From Bacteroidota bacterium (GTDB taxonomy: Bacteria; Bacteroidota; Ignavibacteria; UBA10030; UBA8401), in contig JAJYOK010000005.1 in the NCBI GenBank assembly GCA_021796215.1, positions 62,001 through 126,000 of the forward strand: a DNA stretch of 64,000 bases, given 5' to 3'. This document shows, piece by piece, positions 34,515-44,779 of the stretch. The notes beneath the pieces are model-generated. The model did not search any database and was not told where the DNA came from. It worked only from the letters and a program-made list of their open reading frames with translations. The position numbers were made by a program, and so were the translations under genes. Positions within the stretch are counted from its first letter, which is position 1. Every line of letters begins with the position of its first letter.

Positions 34515-36140
34515 TCATTCTTTTTCCAGATTTGCAATCTTCTCAGCTTCCGGGAAAAGTGAAAGAGCTTTCTGTAATTGATTGTCAACAGAAAGCACGA
34601 TCGGGTACAAGCCGTCATTGCCCCAGAAATTACGGGCAATGTAAGCTTTCAACCGGGCTTGGATAAATCCTTTGTCTCTTTCGAATTCTTTTTCTTTGTA
34701 AACAACGCCCTTCGACTTGATGTATGAAATGAAGTCAGCGAGCATCGGTTCATCAACTGTAAATTCTGCATTAAATGTTTTGAAATCGTCGTTGTACTTT
34801 TTCTTTATTTCCTGTGCGTGCTGGTCGAGATACTCAGCATCGAATATGTAGAACAAATTCTTTCTGCTGACATCAACCGTAAAATCGGTAAGAGAGTCGG
34901 GCTTGATAATGTAATCCGGTGTAATGCCGCCGCCGCCGTAGATCGTTCTGCCGTCGGCAGTGTGGTATTTCGGCCGGGTTGAATCGCTTTCCTCTTTGTG
35001 CGTAAGATTATTGCCCTCAGTTTCTTTCCGCGTGAACGCTTCACGCTGATATTCTGCTATGCCTTCAGCGTACGAGCGCTGTATCAATCGCCCGCTCGGA
35101 GTATAGTACCGTGCAATCGTCAATCGAAATGCTGAATGATCCTCCAAATCGAATTGACGCTGCACAAGCCCTTTGCCGAAACTCGTCTCGCCGACAATCA
35201 ACCCTCTGTCCCAATCCTGAATGGCACCAGAAACAATTTCGCTCGCCGAAGCGGTGGCGTTGGAAATAAGAATCACCAATGGCGTTTTCTCAAATTCACT
35301 GTTGGTAGTTGCATAATATTGCTCGTCAAATTCTGAGCGGCGGCCTTTTGTGTAAACGACCATCCGCTTGCCGGTCTTTGTATCTCCATCAAGGAACAAA
35401 TCTGCCATCTTCACTGCCTGATCGAGATAGCCGCCCGGGTTGAACCGCAAATCGAGAACAAGCTTCCGCATTCCTTGCTCTTTCAACTTTTGCAGAGCGC
35501 TGAGCATTTCAGTGTTTGTTGTTTCGGAAAAACGGCTGACACTAATGTAACCGACTTCGTCATTCAACATTGTCGCTTCATCAACGCTGTACAACGGAAT
35601 CACATCACGGATGATCACAAAATCAAGAGGCTTCGTTACGCCGGGCCGAACAATGGTAACGGCGACCTTTGTGCCTTTGGGTCCTTTCAGATTTTTCATC
35701 ACGTCATCATTGCTGAAACCGATTGCGCTCTTGCCGTCAATCTTCACGATCTTATCGTTTGCCATGATGCCGAGCAGTGCGCTTGGGCCGCCGCCGATTG
35801 GCTGCACAACGGTAATCGTATCGTTGACGATAGCAAATTCGATACCGATGCCTTCAAACTTGCCGCGAAAATCTTCGGTAACACGCTTCAATTGATCCGG
35901 CGGAATATAAATAGAATGCGGGTCAAGATTGCTGAGCATGCCGTTGATTGCGGCATCAGTCAGCTTTTGTGTATCAACATCGTCCACATAATATTTTTCG
36001 GTTAGGCTCAGTACATCTTTGAACTTGTTAAGCTGATCGTAAATGTTATCCCCTGAAATCAGAGTATTCACTTGCATGCCGCCTAAAAACGCCGCAACAA
36101 TAACAATCACGATCACGGGAATAGATAATCTCTTTTTCAT
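34515..36140 (-). CDS. S41-family C-terminal processing protease
   Basis: The 541-residue protein has an N-terminal membrane/signal segment (IPVIVIVIVAAFLGGMQV), a PDZ domain (about 90-165, FEGIGIEFAIVNDTITVVQPIGGGPSALLG) and the S41 catalytic region. The serine is in SNATASASEIVSGAIQD (about 303-319) and the lysine in GETSFGKGLVQ. A C-terminal extension of about 150 residues follows the protease core. It cleaves proteins near their C-termini in the periplasm. AGAGGAG precedes the ATG. The DUF3108 gene follows on the same strand. Confidence 0.92.
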   Translation of the reverse strand: MKKRLSIPVIVIVIVAAFLGGMQVNTLISGDNIYDQLNKFKDVLSLTEKYYVDDVDTQKLTDAAINGMLSNLDPHSIYIPPDQLKRVTEDFRGKFEGIGIEFAIVNDTITVVQPIGGGPSALLGIMANDKIVKIDGKSAIGFSNDDVMKNLKGPKGTKVAVTIVRPGVTKPLDFVIIRDVIPLYSVDEATMLNDEVGYISVSRFSETTNTEMLSALQKLKEQGMRKLVLDLRFNPGGYLDQAVKMADLFLDGDTKTGKRMVVYTKGRRSEFDEQYYATTNSEFEKTPLVILISNATASASEIVSGAIQDWDRGLIVGETSFGKGLVQRQFDLEDHSAFRLTIARYYTPSGRLIQRSYAEGIAEYQREAFTRKETEGNNLTHKEESDSTRPKYHTADGRTIYGGGGITPDYIIKPDSLTDFTVDVSRKNLFYIFDAEYLDQHAQEIKKKYNDDFKTFNAEFTVDEPMLADFISYIKSKGVVYKEKEFERDKGFIQARLKAYIARNFWGNDGLYPIVLSVDNQLQKALSLFPEAEKIANLEKE

Positions 36141-36232
36141 GACTCCTCTAAAAGAACATTAAACATAGGTGAAACAATACATAAACTTATTTTGGAAATT
36201 CGTGACGCCCTTCACTTCTAATATTAACTAAA

Positions 36233-36254
36233 ATCGCCTGAAAATCAAGGCGAT
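36233..36254 (-). terminator. Likely intrinsic terminator of lysS
   Basis: On the minus strand ATCGCC and GGCGAT pair around a ten-base loop, followed by TTTTAGTT. It stands about 80 bases after the lysS stop and ahead of the S41 protease gene. Confidence 0.5.
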
Positions 36255-36335
36255 GTTACGCAACCCATCGGTTAGATTTCTAAAAAATTCGTGTCAACAG
36301 AAAAAATGCAGGAAAGCAAACCGGATTATGCGACC

Positions 36336-37865
36336 TTATCTTTCCGGTTTCATTTGCGGAAAGAAAATAACGTCGCGAATGGATTCTTGGCCGGTAAGAA
36401 GCATCGTCAATCGGTCAATGCCGATTCCTAATCCGGCTGTCGGCGGCATACCGTATTCCAGCGCACGGAGAAAATCTTCGTCAAGCGACTGTGCTTCTTC
36501 ATCGCCGCGTTCGCGAAGTTTTGCCTGCTCTTCGAAACGCGCACGCTGATCGAGCGGATCGTTTAGCTCGCTGAACGCATTGCAGATTTCCTGCCCGTTA
36601 ACTATCGCTTCAAATCGCTCAACCAATCCAGCTTCGCTCCGGTGTTTTTTTGCAAGCGGCGACATTTCGACAGGATAATCCATGATAAATGTCGGTTGAA
36701 TAAGATGAGGTTCAACTTTCACACTGAAAATCTCGTCAACAATTTTTCCTGCGCCGGCGGAAGGCTCCAGTTCAACATGCAATTCCTTTGCGGCAGAGCG
36801 GAGTTCCGATTCATTTTTTCCGCGCAGATCTTTGCCTGTATATTCTTTGATAGCATCGAACATCGTTATACGTTTCCATGGCGGAGTGAAATCAATTTCC
36901 TGTCCGCCAATTTTTACTTTCGCGCCGCTGTTCAACGCCACGGCAACTTCGTGAATCATTTGCTCGACTAGCGACATCATCCAGCGATAATCATGATACG
37001 CAACGTACAATTCCAGCATCGTGAATTCGGGATTATGAGTTCTGTCCATTCCTTCATTTCGGAAATCTTTCGAAACTTCATAAACGCCATCGAAACCGCC
37101 GACGATAAGGCGTTTCAAATATAATTCATCAGCAATGCGAAGATATAATTGCATGTCGAGCGTATTATGATGCGTGATGAAAGGGCGCGCCGACGCGCCG
37201 CCATACACAGGCTGAAGTACCGGCGTTTCAACTTCGAGATAATTCCGTTCGTCGAGAAATTTCCGAATCGTACGAATCATTACCGATCGTTTTAGAAATG
37301 TTTCCTGTACCGACGGGTTGACAACCAAATCAACGTAACGCTGGCGATAACGTAATTCTTTATCCGCAAACGGATCGAAAACAATTTTATTTCCTGCTAC
37401 GTCGGTTTTTTCTTTCACAATTGGCAGCGGGCGAAGCGATTTGGAAAGCAATGTCATTGACTGCGCGTGAACGGAAATTTCTCCCATCTTCGTCCGGAAA
37501 ACAAATCCTTCAACGCCGATAATATCGCCAATATCGAGCAGGCGAAATGCGTCGTACGCTGTGCCGAGATCATCCTTCTTCAAATAGATTTGAATCTTTC
37601 CCTGCGAATCCTGAATATGACAAAACGATGCTTTTCCCATTCGGCGCAGCGACATAATTCTTCCTGCAACCGCAACATTCTGCCGCGGCGCATCCTCTTT
37701 GAAGCTCTCAACAATTTCTTTTGAAAAGGCATTACGCTCAAACTCGTGAGGATACGGCTCAAATCCGAGCCGCCTCAATTCTTCCAGCTCTACACGGCGG
37801 CGTTTCATCAATTCATTTAATTCTTCGCGATACTCTTTATTATGCTGATTATCAATTTGTTCCAT
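36336..37865 (-). CDS. lysS: Lysyl-tRNA synthetase, class II
   Basis: The 509-residue protein has the N-terminal OB-fold anticodon-binding domain ([26 protein letters not shown], about 65-90). The class II catalytic core follows: motif 1 near [17 protein letters not shown], motif 2 [20 protein letters not shown], and motif 3 [19 protein letters not shown] with the terminal [12 protein letters not shown]. It charges tRNA-Lys in the cytosol. Length is normal for the bacterial enzyme. Confidence 0.97.
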   Translation of the reverse strand: MEQIDNQHNKEYREELNELMKRRRVELEELRRLGFEPYPHEFERNAFSKEIVESFKEDAPRQNVAVAGRIMSLRRMGKASFCHIQDSQGKIQIYLKKDDLGTAYDAFRLLDIGDIIGVEGFVFRTKMGEISVHAQSMTLLSKSLRPLPIVKEKTDVAGNKIVFDPFADKELRYRQRYVDLVVNPSVQETFLKRSVMIRTIRKFLDERNYLEVETPVLQPVYGGASARPFITHHNTLDMQLYLRIADELYLKRLIVGGFDGVYEVSKDFRNEGMDRTHNPEFTMLELYVAYHDYRWMMSLVEQMIHEVAVALNSGAKVKIGGQEIDFTPPWKRITMFDAIKEYTGKDLRGKNESELRSAAKELHVELEPSAGAGKIVDEIFSVKVEPHLIQPTFIMDYPVEMSPLAKKHRSEAGLVERFEAIVNGQEICNAFSELNDPLDQRARFEEQAKLRERGDEEAQSLDEDFLRALEYGMPPTAGLGIGIDRLTMLLTGQESIRDVIFFPQMKPER

Positions 37866-37933
37866 AAGATCTTTCGATGATAAAATTCCTCTTCACAGTA
37901 TTGAAATAATAAATAATGTTCTAGTGCCGAATT

Positions 37934-39427
37934 TTATTTTCTGCTAAAATTAGCCAGCTGCATACACACATCATTCTGAATTTTCTCTGCCATCGCCGTC
38001 GGAACGGTGTAATGATTCGCCATCATCGAAAAAGCGAACATCTCTCCGTCAAGGCTCGTAACGTACCCGGAAAGCGACCGCACATAACCGATGAAACCCG
38101 TTTTCGCATGAACGTTATTTTCAGCTTTTGTTCCCTTCATCCGGTTTCGCAGCGATCCATCCACACCGGCAATCGGCAGCGATTCGTAAAAAGGCTGGAA
38201 ATACTTTCCGCGGTACATTCCGGTGAGCAATGCGACAATGTTTGCAGGAGAAACCAAATCCAGCCGCGACAAGCCGCAGCCGTCAACAATTTTCATCCGC
38301 GTTGTGTCCATTCCCCACGATGTGAAAATCGGATTTGCAACGTAGCGGCCGGTCTGCATTCCGCCCATGCCGTAATAAATCATTCCCATCGTACGAAATA
38401 ATTGCTCAGCGTACAAATTTTGACTTGGCTTGTTAATTGCTTTTACAATTTGTGATAATGCCGGCGATGTATATGAAGCGAGCCGGAGCGCAGAAGTATA
38501 ATTCGGCTTCGAGGAAGCGCTGTCAATATCCTGCGGCGCACCATTGACTTGAATTCCGCGCAGTGCAAACTCCTCTTTCAACACAGTCATTGCATACAGC
38601 GTGGGATTGTCAACGGCGATAGATTCATGCCACACAGGTTTATTGACGGGAAAATTTCCACGCACATGCACTCTGTTTGTTCCGCGCTCACGATAAAATG
38701 CAATGTAGTAATTGGAATCAGGAGGTGTCATCACAGTCTCATTAACAACGGTAATATATTTCGTCGCCGGATTCCATGTAACCGAAGCTTGCGTGCCGAT
38801 GCTGTCGGACGGCGTAATTGTCATATCAACGCAATTGTCGTTAAACACAATGCCGCCATACTGCGCGGCGTACCAATCCGTTTCGTAATTCGCATCCCAC
38901 CCGTCGCCGTAAAAATCCTCGTCGAAACAATTGTCGTCGCCGATCAAATTACCGTCGATTGTTTTAATTCCCAACGCCTTCAGGCTGTCGGCCCAATCAT
39001 CGAACGTTTGAAGAACATTCCCGCCGTTGAATCGTCCACAAATCGTCGGATCGCCGCTTCCTTTCAGAAAAACGTCGCCATGCAAAACGCCGTTACTGAT
39101 TGTTCCGTTTGTGGCAAGCATCGTGTAATAATGAAAATCCGGCGAGAGCGATGTAAGCGCGGAAGAAGTTGTGAACAGTTTCATGTTCGATGCCGGCATA
39201 AAACTTTTATTTTCGTTGCGCTCATAAATAATTTCGCCGGTTTTAAGCGACTGAATAACAACACCCCAATTTGCATTAAAAAAATTCGGATCATCAAATT
39301 TCGCTGCCAGCTCCGAATGTAAACGATCAACAGGCAGCAACGGAATGGCTGACTCCCTTGTGGATGATGTGGTCGTACATCCGGCGGCAAAAAATACTGC
39401 TGCAAGTGATAGTACAATAATTTTCAT
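37934..39427 (-). CDS. dacB: D-alanyl-D-alanine carboxypeptidase/endopeptidase, PBP4 family (S13)
   Basis: The 497-residue product is a predicted lipoprotein (LAAVFFAAGCTTT). It has the three penicillin-binding motifs: SxxK in MPASNMKLFTT (about 82-92), SxN-type region in VDGCGLSRLDLVSPAN (serine then N), and KTG in HAKTGFIGYVRSLSG near the C-terminus. The long insert between motifs one and two is typical of peptidase S13. It trims or cleaves peptidoglycan cross-links in the periplasm. malQ lies upstream on the same strand with a short gap. Confidence 0.92.
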   Translation of the reverse strand: MKIIVLSLAAVFFAAGCTTTSSTRESAIPLLPVDRLHSELAAKFDDPNFFNANWGVVIQSLKTGEIIYERNENKSFMPASNMKLFTTSSALTSLSPDFHYYTMLATNGTISNGVLHGDVFLKGSGDPTICGRFNGGNVLQTFDDWADSLKALGIKTIDGNLIGDDNCFDEDFYGDGWDANYETDWYAAQYGGIVFNDNCVDMTITPSDSIGTQASVTWNPATKYITVVNETVMTPPDSNYYIAFYRERGTNRVHVRGNFPVNKPVWHESIAVDNPTLYAMTVLKEEFALRGIQVNGAPQDIDSASSKPNYTSALRLASYTSPALSQIVKAINKPSQNLYAEQLFRTMGMIYYGMGGMQTGRYVANPIFTSWGMDTTRMKIVDGCGLSRLDLVSPANIVALLTGMYRGKYFQPFYESLPIAGVDGSLRNRMKGTKAENNVHAKTGFIGYVRSLSGYVTSLDGEMFAFSMMANHYTVPTAMAEKIQNDVCMQLANFSRK

Positions 39428-39459
39428 AGTCGTTGTTGTTTTAATTGTTTGAGAAGAAA

Positions 39460-41001
39460 TTATGGCTTAGCTTTTTCACGCGGATATTCCGGAAGCACCA
39501 AGCGGCTTGCATCGCAGCGATTATTGAGTGCCGTCAACTCATAGAGGCGCGCTGAATGTTCAGGCTTCACCTGATCCCATGTAAAACGCCATTCCCAATT
39601 TCCGGTCGGCGTTCCGGGAAAATTCATGCGAGCACTGCTGTCAAGTCCAAGCACATCTTGCATTGGGAAGACCGCCATATCGGCAACCGACCGCGAAGCA
39701 AGCCCGATAAGCGTCCAATGAATTTCATCACCGTTCACACCAGAATATTTTTTTACAAATGTGCGTTCACGGTCCGTGGCTGACCGAAACCAGCCGATGG
39801 TTGTATCATTGTCATGCGTGCCGCTGTACACCACAACATTATGCCGGAAATTGTGAGGCAGAAACGGATTCTTTGTGTCTCCCGCAAATGCAAACTGCAA
39901 AATTTTCATTCCCGGAAAACTAAATTTCTCTCTCAACGCGATGACATCGTCGGTGATAAATCCCAAATCTTCTGCAATGATTGGCAGCTTACCGAGTTTT
40001 TCCAACACCTTTTCAAAAAATTGTTCTTTCGGACCTTCAACCCACCTGCCGTGCTCTGCGGTTGGTTCTGAAGAAGGAATTTCCCAATATCCTGCAAATC
40101 CACGGAAGTGATCAATGCGCACAATATCAATAAGAGAAAGCGTGGTACGAATCCGTTGGATCCACCATGAATACTCATTTTCTTTCATCGTATCCCATCG
40201 GTACAGCGGATTGCCCCACCGTTGGCCAGTGACGCTGAAATAATCCGGTGGAACTCCTGCAACCACTTTGGGACGAAGATGTTCATCCAAATAAAAAAGT
40301 TCGGGGCGCGCCCAGACATCGGCACTATGGTACGCGACGAAGATCGGAACATCACCGACAATCTGCACGCCTTTTTCGTTGGCATATTTTTTCAGTGCGA
40401 GCCACTGGCGATAAAAATTCCACTGCGTGAATTTCCAAAAACGGATTGGGTCTGCCAGCTCTTCCCGTGCTTTTGCAATGGCAGAGGGTTCACGGCGTGC
40501 TATCGGTGCATCCCATGCTGAAAATTCTTTCCCGCAAAATTTTTCATTCAATGCCATAAAGAGGGCGTAGTCGTCAAGCCACTCAGCATTCTCCTTGCAG
40601 AACATTTCAAACGCCGTTTTGTCCGAAGTACCCGCATCAGCGAAAAAGCTTTTAGAAGCTTTAAGCAGTTTTTCCATGCGGAAAGGAATTACGCTATCAT
40701 ACGCAACCGAACCGGATGGAAATTTCTTTACATCTGAAATTTCGTTTACGGAAAGCCAACCGCGTGCGGACAATTCATCAAGATCAATCAACAGTGGATT
40801 GCCGGCAAATGTCGAGAGCGACATGTACGGCGAATTGCCTAAACCGACCGGGCCGAGTGGAAGAATTTGCCAGAGTGATTGGCCCGCTTCGACCAACCAG
40901 TCAATGAAATGATATGCAGAAAGTCCAAAATCGCCGGAGCCGTGCGGACCGGGAAGAGATGTGGGGTGCAGCAAGATACCGCTACTTCGGGGAAATCGCA
41001 T
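39460..41001 (-). CDS. malQ: 4-alpha-glucanotransferase (amylomaltase)
   Basis: The 513-residue GH77 enzyme has the family hallmarks: MRFPRSSGILLHPTSLPGPHGSGDFG at the start, IQIVGDVPIFVAYHSADVWA, DIVRIDHFRGFAGYWEIP carrying the nucleophile Asp (about 295), IAEDLGFITDDV with the acid/base Glu, and VYSGTHDNDTTIGWF. It transfers glucan segments between maltodextrins and takes part in glycogen or starch turnover. No other maltose or glycogen genes lie in the window. Confidence 0.95.
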   Translation of the reverse strand: MRFPRSSGILLHPTSLPGPHGSGDFGLSAYHFIDWLVEAGQSLWQILPLGPVGLGNSPYMSLSTFAGNPLLIDLDELSARGWLSVNEISDVKKFPSGSVAYDSVIPFRMEKLLKASKSFFADAGTSDKTAFEMFCKENAEWLDDYALFMALNEKFCGKEFSAWDAPIARREPSAIAKAREELADPIRFWKFTQWNFYRQWLALKKYANEKGVQIVGDVPIFVAYHSADVWARPELFYLDEHLRPKVVAGVPPDYFSVTGQRWGNPLYRWDTMKENEYSWWIQRIRTTLSLIDIVRIDHFRGFAGYWEIPSSEPTAEHGRWVEGPKEQFFEKVLEKLGKLPIIAEDLGFITDDVIALREKFSFPGMKILQFAFAGDTKNPFLPHNFRHNVVVYSGTHDNDTTIGWFRSATDRERTFVKKYSGVNGDEIHWTLIGLASRSVADMAVFPMQDVLGLDSSARMNFPGTPTGNWEWRFTWDQVKPEHSARLYELTALNNRCDASRLVLPEYPREKAKP

Positions 41002-41075
41002 GTGTGTGATCTTTCATCGCGCCGCTGAACGAAGCGAAAGAGAGTAATGCAATGTGAGAATTCAGTTCTTTTGAT

Positions 41076-41828
41076 TTAATGTTCAATGCCTGTTTGTTTT
41101 TTTAACGAGGAAACTTCGCGTGCAGAGAGTAACCGCCAGCCGCCGCGCTTCAATCCCTGAACGGTAATTCCGCCGTACTCAATGCGGTCAAGCTGCTTTA
41201 TTTCGTAGCCAAAAGATTCAAAGATGCGCCGCACTTGCCGATTTTTCCCTTCATGAATTGCGAGCAGAACACCTCGTCGCTTTGTTCCGGAAAGAATATC
41301 GAGATGCGCCGGTGCAGTTTTTCCATCCTCAAGATGCACGCCGCGCTCAATTTTCGCAGCATGTTTTTCATCAAGCCCGGTTTCTAAAGTTATACGATAC
41401 GTTTTGGTGACGTGATGTGAAGGATGCATCAAACGCGACGCCAAAATTCCATCATTGGTGAATAAGAGTACACCGGTCGTGTTTCGATCAAGGCGTCCGA
41501 TAGGAAATACGCGTTCGCGCGTTCGCACTAAATCAAAAACGGTTTTGCGCCCGCGTTCATCGTTCGCAGTCGTAATATAATCCTTCGGTTTGTTGAGCAC
41601 CACATAAACATGATGCTCTTCAGCTGCAATAGTTTTATTGCCGACAACAACGCGGTCTCTTTGCGGAGCAACTTTTGTGGCAAGGTCTGTAACAATGTTA
41701 CCGTTTATTTTTACTTCGCCGGCAACAATCAGCTCTTCGGCTTTCCTGCGCGATGAGATACCTGCCATTGCAAGAAACCTGTTCAACCGAACAGTTTGCG
41801 GAAGAACGTTTGAATCTTTGTTTTCCAC
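41076..41828 (-). CDS. rluB: Pseudouridine synthase, RluB/RsuA family
   Basis: The 250-residue protein starts at GTG and has an S4 RNA-binding domain (RLNRFLAMAGISSRRKAEELI, about 14-60). The catalytic domain follows with the Asp in PIGRLDRNTTGVLLFTNDG (about 95-115), YRITLETGL, and GKNRQVRRIFESFGYEIKQLDRIEYG. It isomerises a uridine in 23S rRNA. The start lies 46 bases inside the 3' end of scpB, giving tight coupling. This scpA-scpB-rluB order is common in bacteria. Confidence 0.92.
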   Translation of the reverse strand: MENKDSNVLPQTVRLNRFLAMAGISSRRKAEELIVAGEVKINGNIVTDLATKVAPQRDRVVVGNKTIAAEEHHVYVVLNKPKDYITTANDERGRKTVFDLVRTRERVFPIGRLDRNTTGVLLFTNDGILASRLMHPSHHVTKTYRITLETGLDEKHAAKIERGVHLEDGKTAPAHLDILSGTKRRGVLLAIHEGKNRQVRRIFESFGYEIKQLDRIEYGGITVQGLKRGGWRLLSAREVSSLKKQTGIEH

Positions 41829-43006
41829 TTACTCCATCCTTTTTTCGACTCTTCCGTAAATTCTGATTTTCCCGGTTCTTCTCCGGGCATGACAACTTCA
41901 GTCTGTTCCGAAACCGAGCTTTTTTCTGCTTTGCTTATTTCCGTCAAATCCACTTCGGCTTTTTGTACCATTTCCGGTACTTCTTCAATCCGATTTTCTT
42001 CTTCAGTTTTTTCTTCCGCAAAAGAATTTTCAACTTGCAAAACACTTTCTGCTGCGGGAGAATTTTCTTCTTCATCCATCACGGGCGCGGCAGTGTCTGC
42101 AATTGGAGACTGTGCGCTTTCAATTTCAGATTTTTCTTCAATCAACTCTGCATTTTTTTCAACTTGCTGATCGCTGGCAGAAATCGAGGGCGGCGCTGCA
42201 CTCTCGGCGGCTGGTGATTCATTCCCATCGTGAATCTCGAGAGCAGAATCCTTTTCAACCTTCGGCTGCTTCGTTCTTTTCAGCGGTTTCTGTTTTGTTC
42301 CTTCATGACCTTCTAATTTACCTTCCAGCTCTTCTTTAAATTCCATTTCCTGTTGTTCCGCCAGCAAACGTTTTTCAACTTCAAGCTCCGTTTCACCAAT
42401 CAATTCTTCAATCTCGCGCGGTTTTGGCAAATCGGAAATGTCATTTAAGCCGAAATGTTTCAAAAATTCCGACGTTGTGCCGTAAAGCAGCGGCCGCCCC
42501 GGCGTCGTTGCTCTGCCCGTAATCGTAACCAGGTTTTTTTCCAGCAGGGTTTTCATAATATAATCTGCATTCACGCCGCGAATAAATTCAATTTCAGATT
42601 TTGTGATCGGCTGTTTGTATGCAACGATGGCAAGCGTTTCAACTGCAGTAGCAGAAAGCTTTCGCCGCGCTCTTTCTTTCAGCAGCTTACCAATCCAGAC
42701 AGCGTATTCTTTTCCCGTCGCGAAGGCAAATCCGCCTGCAAGCGGAAGAATGCGGTATGGCTTTTGCATCGCGTCATATTCATGATTCAACTCGTCAATC
42801 GCGGCACGGAGAAGTTCGCTGCCCGCTTCAAGCCTGTCGCCCGGTTCAGCGTTGCTGTTGAAATCATCAATGAGCACGCGAATGGTCTTGATATCAAGCG
42901 GTTCATCGGAGGCAAAGATGAGCGCCTCGACGATTTGTTTTAAAGCCAACGGTACCTCAATAATTTGCACCTGACCGGATGCTTCTGCGCGTTGTTCCTC
43001 GCTCAT
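41783..43006 (-). CDS. scpB: Segregation and condensation protein B with long acidic C-terminal extension
   Basis: Residues about 15-190 are ScpB: LKQIVEALIFASDEPLDIKTI, KLSATAVETLAIVAYKQPITKSEIEFIRGVNADYIM and GRATTPGRPLLYGTT. They form the two winged helices that bind ScpA in the SMC complex. The remaining 200 residues are Glu/Lys/Ser/Pro-rich, low-complexity and probably disordered, ending in a basic-aromatic tip (KGWSKWKTKIQTFFRKLFG). Normal ScpB is about 170-220 residues, so the tail doubles the length. The GGAGGAG site precedes the ATG, which overlaps scpA. Confidence 0.93.
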   Translation of the reverse strand: MSEEQRAEASGQVQIIEVPLALKQIVEALIFASDEPLDIKTIRVLIDDFNSNAEPGDRLEAGSELLRAAIDELNHEYDAMQKPYRILPLAGGFAFATGKEYAVWIGKLLKERARRKLSATAVETLAIVAYKQPITKSEIEFIRGVNADYIMKTLLEKNLVTITGRATTPGRPLLYGTTSEFLKHFGLNDISDLPKPREIEELIGETELEVEKRLLAEQQEMEFKEELEGKLEGHEGTKQKPLKRTKQPKVEKDSALEIHDGNESPAAESAAPPSISASDQQVEKNAELIEEKSEIESAQSPIADTAAPVMDEEENSPAAESVLQVENSFAEEKTEEENRIEEVPEMVQKAEVDLTEISKAEKSSVSEQTEVVMPGEEPGKSEFTEESKKGWSKWKTKIQTFFRKLFG

Positions 43007-43740
43007 ACAAACTCCTCCTTCGGAAGTTTGACAATGATCATTTCTCCGTACGAATCAACCTGGCGAACACCGATTTGTTTTTCTCGAATCAATTCCAGCA
43101 GTGCAACGAATGTTACCACAATTCTGATTTTTTCCGTCATCGTGGAAACAAGTTCGTAAAATGTTGTTTCGATTTTCTTATTGAAATAATCGAGGATGAA
43201 GGCGATCTGTTCTTCAAGCGAAACGCTGAGTTTGGTAATTTCGTGAACATGCTTGCGGGGCATGCGATCAACGGCATACCTAAATGCCGCAATCAAATCA
43301 AACAGCGTAACATTGCGAAGAAGATTGTCTTCTTCTGCATTTTCCATGATCTTCTGGTCAGATTCAAAGTAGGAGCGGAAATGCACCTTTCCTTGCTCGC
43401 GTGCCATACGCTCCATCTTTTCCGCCATTTCTTTGTAGCGCTTATATTCAAGCAGGCGGCGCACGAGTTCCGCACGCGGGTCAAGTTCCTCTTCATTTTC
43501 GCTTTCTGGGCGGGGCAAAAGCATCTGCGCCTTGATTTGCATCAGCTCTGCCGCTACGACAATGAACTCTCCTGCCACGTCGAGGTCTAAATCCTGAAGA
43601 TATTGAAGATACTCGAGGAAGTCGTTCGTAATTTTCGCAATCGGAATATCGTAAATATCCAGCTCATCCCGCTTGATGAAAAAAAGAAGCAGGTCGAGAG
43701 GCCCTTCAAATTCCGAAAGCCGAACGCGGTACGTTTCCAT
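43003..43740 (-). CDS. scpA: Segregation and condensation protein A
   Basis: The 245-residue kleisin begins with YRVRLSEFEGPLDLLLFFIKRDELDIYDIPIAKITNDFLEYL-type N-terminal helices, the ScpA signature. It continues with VAAELMQIKAQMLLPRP and ends in the C-terminal winged helix (RIVVTFVALLELIREKQIGVRQ). It bridges SMC heads in the chromosome-condensing complex with ScpB, whose ATG overlaps its stop. It is preceded by trpS with a 27-base gap. Confidence 0.95.
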   Translation of the reverse strand: METYRVRLSEFEGPLDLLLFFIKRDELDIYDIPIAKITNDFLEYLQYLQDLDLDVAGEFIVVAAELMQIKAQMLLPRPESENEEELDPRAELVRRLLEYKRYKEMAEKMERMAREQGKVHFRSYFESDQKIMENAEEDNLLRNVTLFDLIAAFRYAVDRMPRKHVHEITKLSVSLEEQIAFILDYFNKKIETTFYELVSTMTEKIRIVVTFVALLELIREKQIGVRQVDSYGEMIIVKLPKEEFV

Positions 43741-43767
43741 TTACGATTTTTCTGATAAGTTCATCGG

Positions 43768-44751
43768 CTAACCTATTGCCATTGCCCCGTGCACTTCAGT
43801 CATCGTTTGCTGTGCGGTGTGTTTCGCACGTTTCTCGCCATCCGCAAGAATATTTTTCACATCATCAAGATGCGTTTCATAATAAGCGCGCTTTTCACGA
43901 AACGGCGCCAGCGCGTTGGCAATTGCCGTGCCGCATTGTTTTTTGCAGTCAACGCAGCCGAGTGCGCCGGATTCACAGCCTTTGCGTATCTCACCAACCG
44001 CCGCAGGATTAAATTTTTGGTGATACGTAAAGACAAGACAAATATCCGGACGTCCCGGATCGCCTTTACGAATCTTTTGCGGATCAGTCACAGCGGTTTT
44101 TAATTTTTTCTGAATTTCTTCCGGCGAGTCAGAAAGCAAAATCGTGTTGCCGGTAGATTTGCTCATCTTCTGATTGCCGTCGAGCCCCGGAAGGCGAGCA
44201 AATTTTGTCAATCGCGGTTCGGGTTCAGGAAATACATTTCCGTACTGTGTGTTGAAGCGCCGCGCAATCTCACGCGTAATCTCAATGTGCGGAACCTGAT
44301 CTTCACCAACCGGAACAAGATTGCCTTTGTACAATAAAATATCTGCCGCCTGAAGCACCGGATATCCGAGGTGACCGTATGACATCGTTTCAATTTTCAA
44401 GTCGCGTGCCTGTTCCTTCAGCGTCGGATTGCGTTCGAGCCGTGCTGTCGTGACCAGCATGGAAAGAAGAAGATGCAGCTCTGTATGTTCTTTGATCTGC
44501 GATTGACGAAAGACCGGACTTTTCACAGGATCAATTCCAGCCGACAACCAATCAATAATCATATCAATCGAATTCTCATACAACGTGGCAGTTGAAAGAT
44601 TCGTTGTCAGCGCATGATAATCTGCCACAAGATGATAATTTTCAAATTCATCCTGAAGTGAGACCCAATTCTCCAGCGCCCCGACCAAATGACCGAGATG
44701 CAGTTTGCCCGTCGGGCGCATTCCACTTAAAATTCGCTTTTTCGTACTCAA
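43768..44751 (-). CDS. trpS: Tryptophanyl-tRNA synthetase
   Basis: The 327-residue class I enzyme starts at TTG, with AAGGAG further upstream than usual. The HIGH-type motif is GKLHLGHLVGAL (about 15-26) and KMSKS is exact in GNQKMSKSTGNTI. VLQAADILLYKGNLVPVGEDQVPHIEITREIARRF-type residues form the tryptophan pocket and helix. It charges tRNA-Trp. It shares a transcript direction and close spacing with the HNH gene upstream and scpA downstream. Confidence 0.96.
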   Translation of the reverse strand: MSTKKRILSGMRPTGKLHLGHLVGALENWVSLQDEFENYHLVADYHALTTNLSTATLYENSIDMIIDWLSAGIDPVKSPVFRQSQIKEHTELHLLLSMLVTTARLERNPTLKEQARDLKIETMSYGHLGYPVLQAADILLYKGNLVPVGEDQVPHIEITREIARRFNTQYGNVFPEPEPRLTKFARLPGLDGNQKMSKSTGNTILLSDSPEEIQKKLKTAVTDPQKIRKGDPGRPDICLVFTYHQKFNPAAVGEIRKGCESGALGCVDCKKQCGTAIANALAPFREKRAYYETHLDDVKNILADGEKRAKHTAQQTMTEVHGAMAIG

Positions 44752-44779
44752 TGTTTCGGAGAAACTCCTTTAGCATAAC

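Noticed and set aside
36260-36300. TTGACA on the minus strand near 36290 as promoter of the S41 protease
   Set aside because: The hexamer at 17-base spacing is TAACCG, a poor -10, and a terminator-like hairpin would lie inside the transcript.
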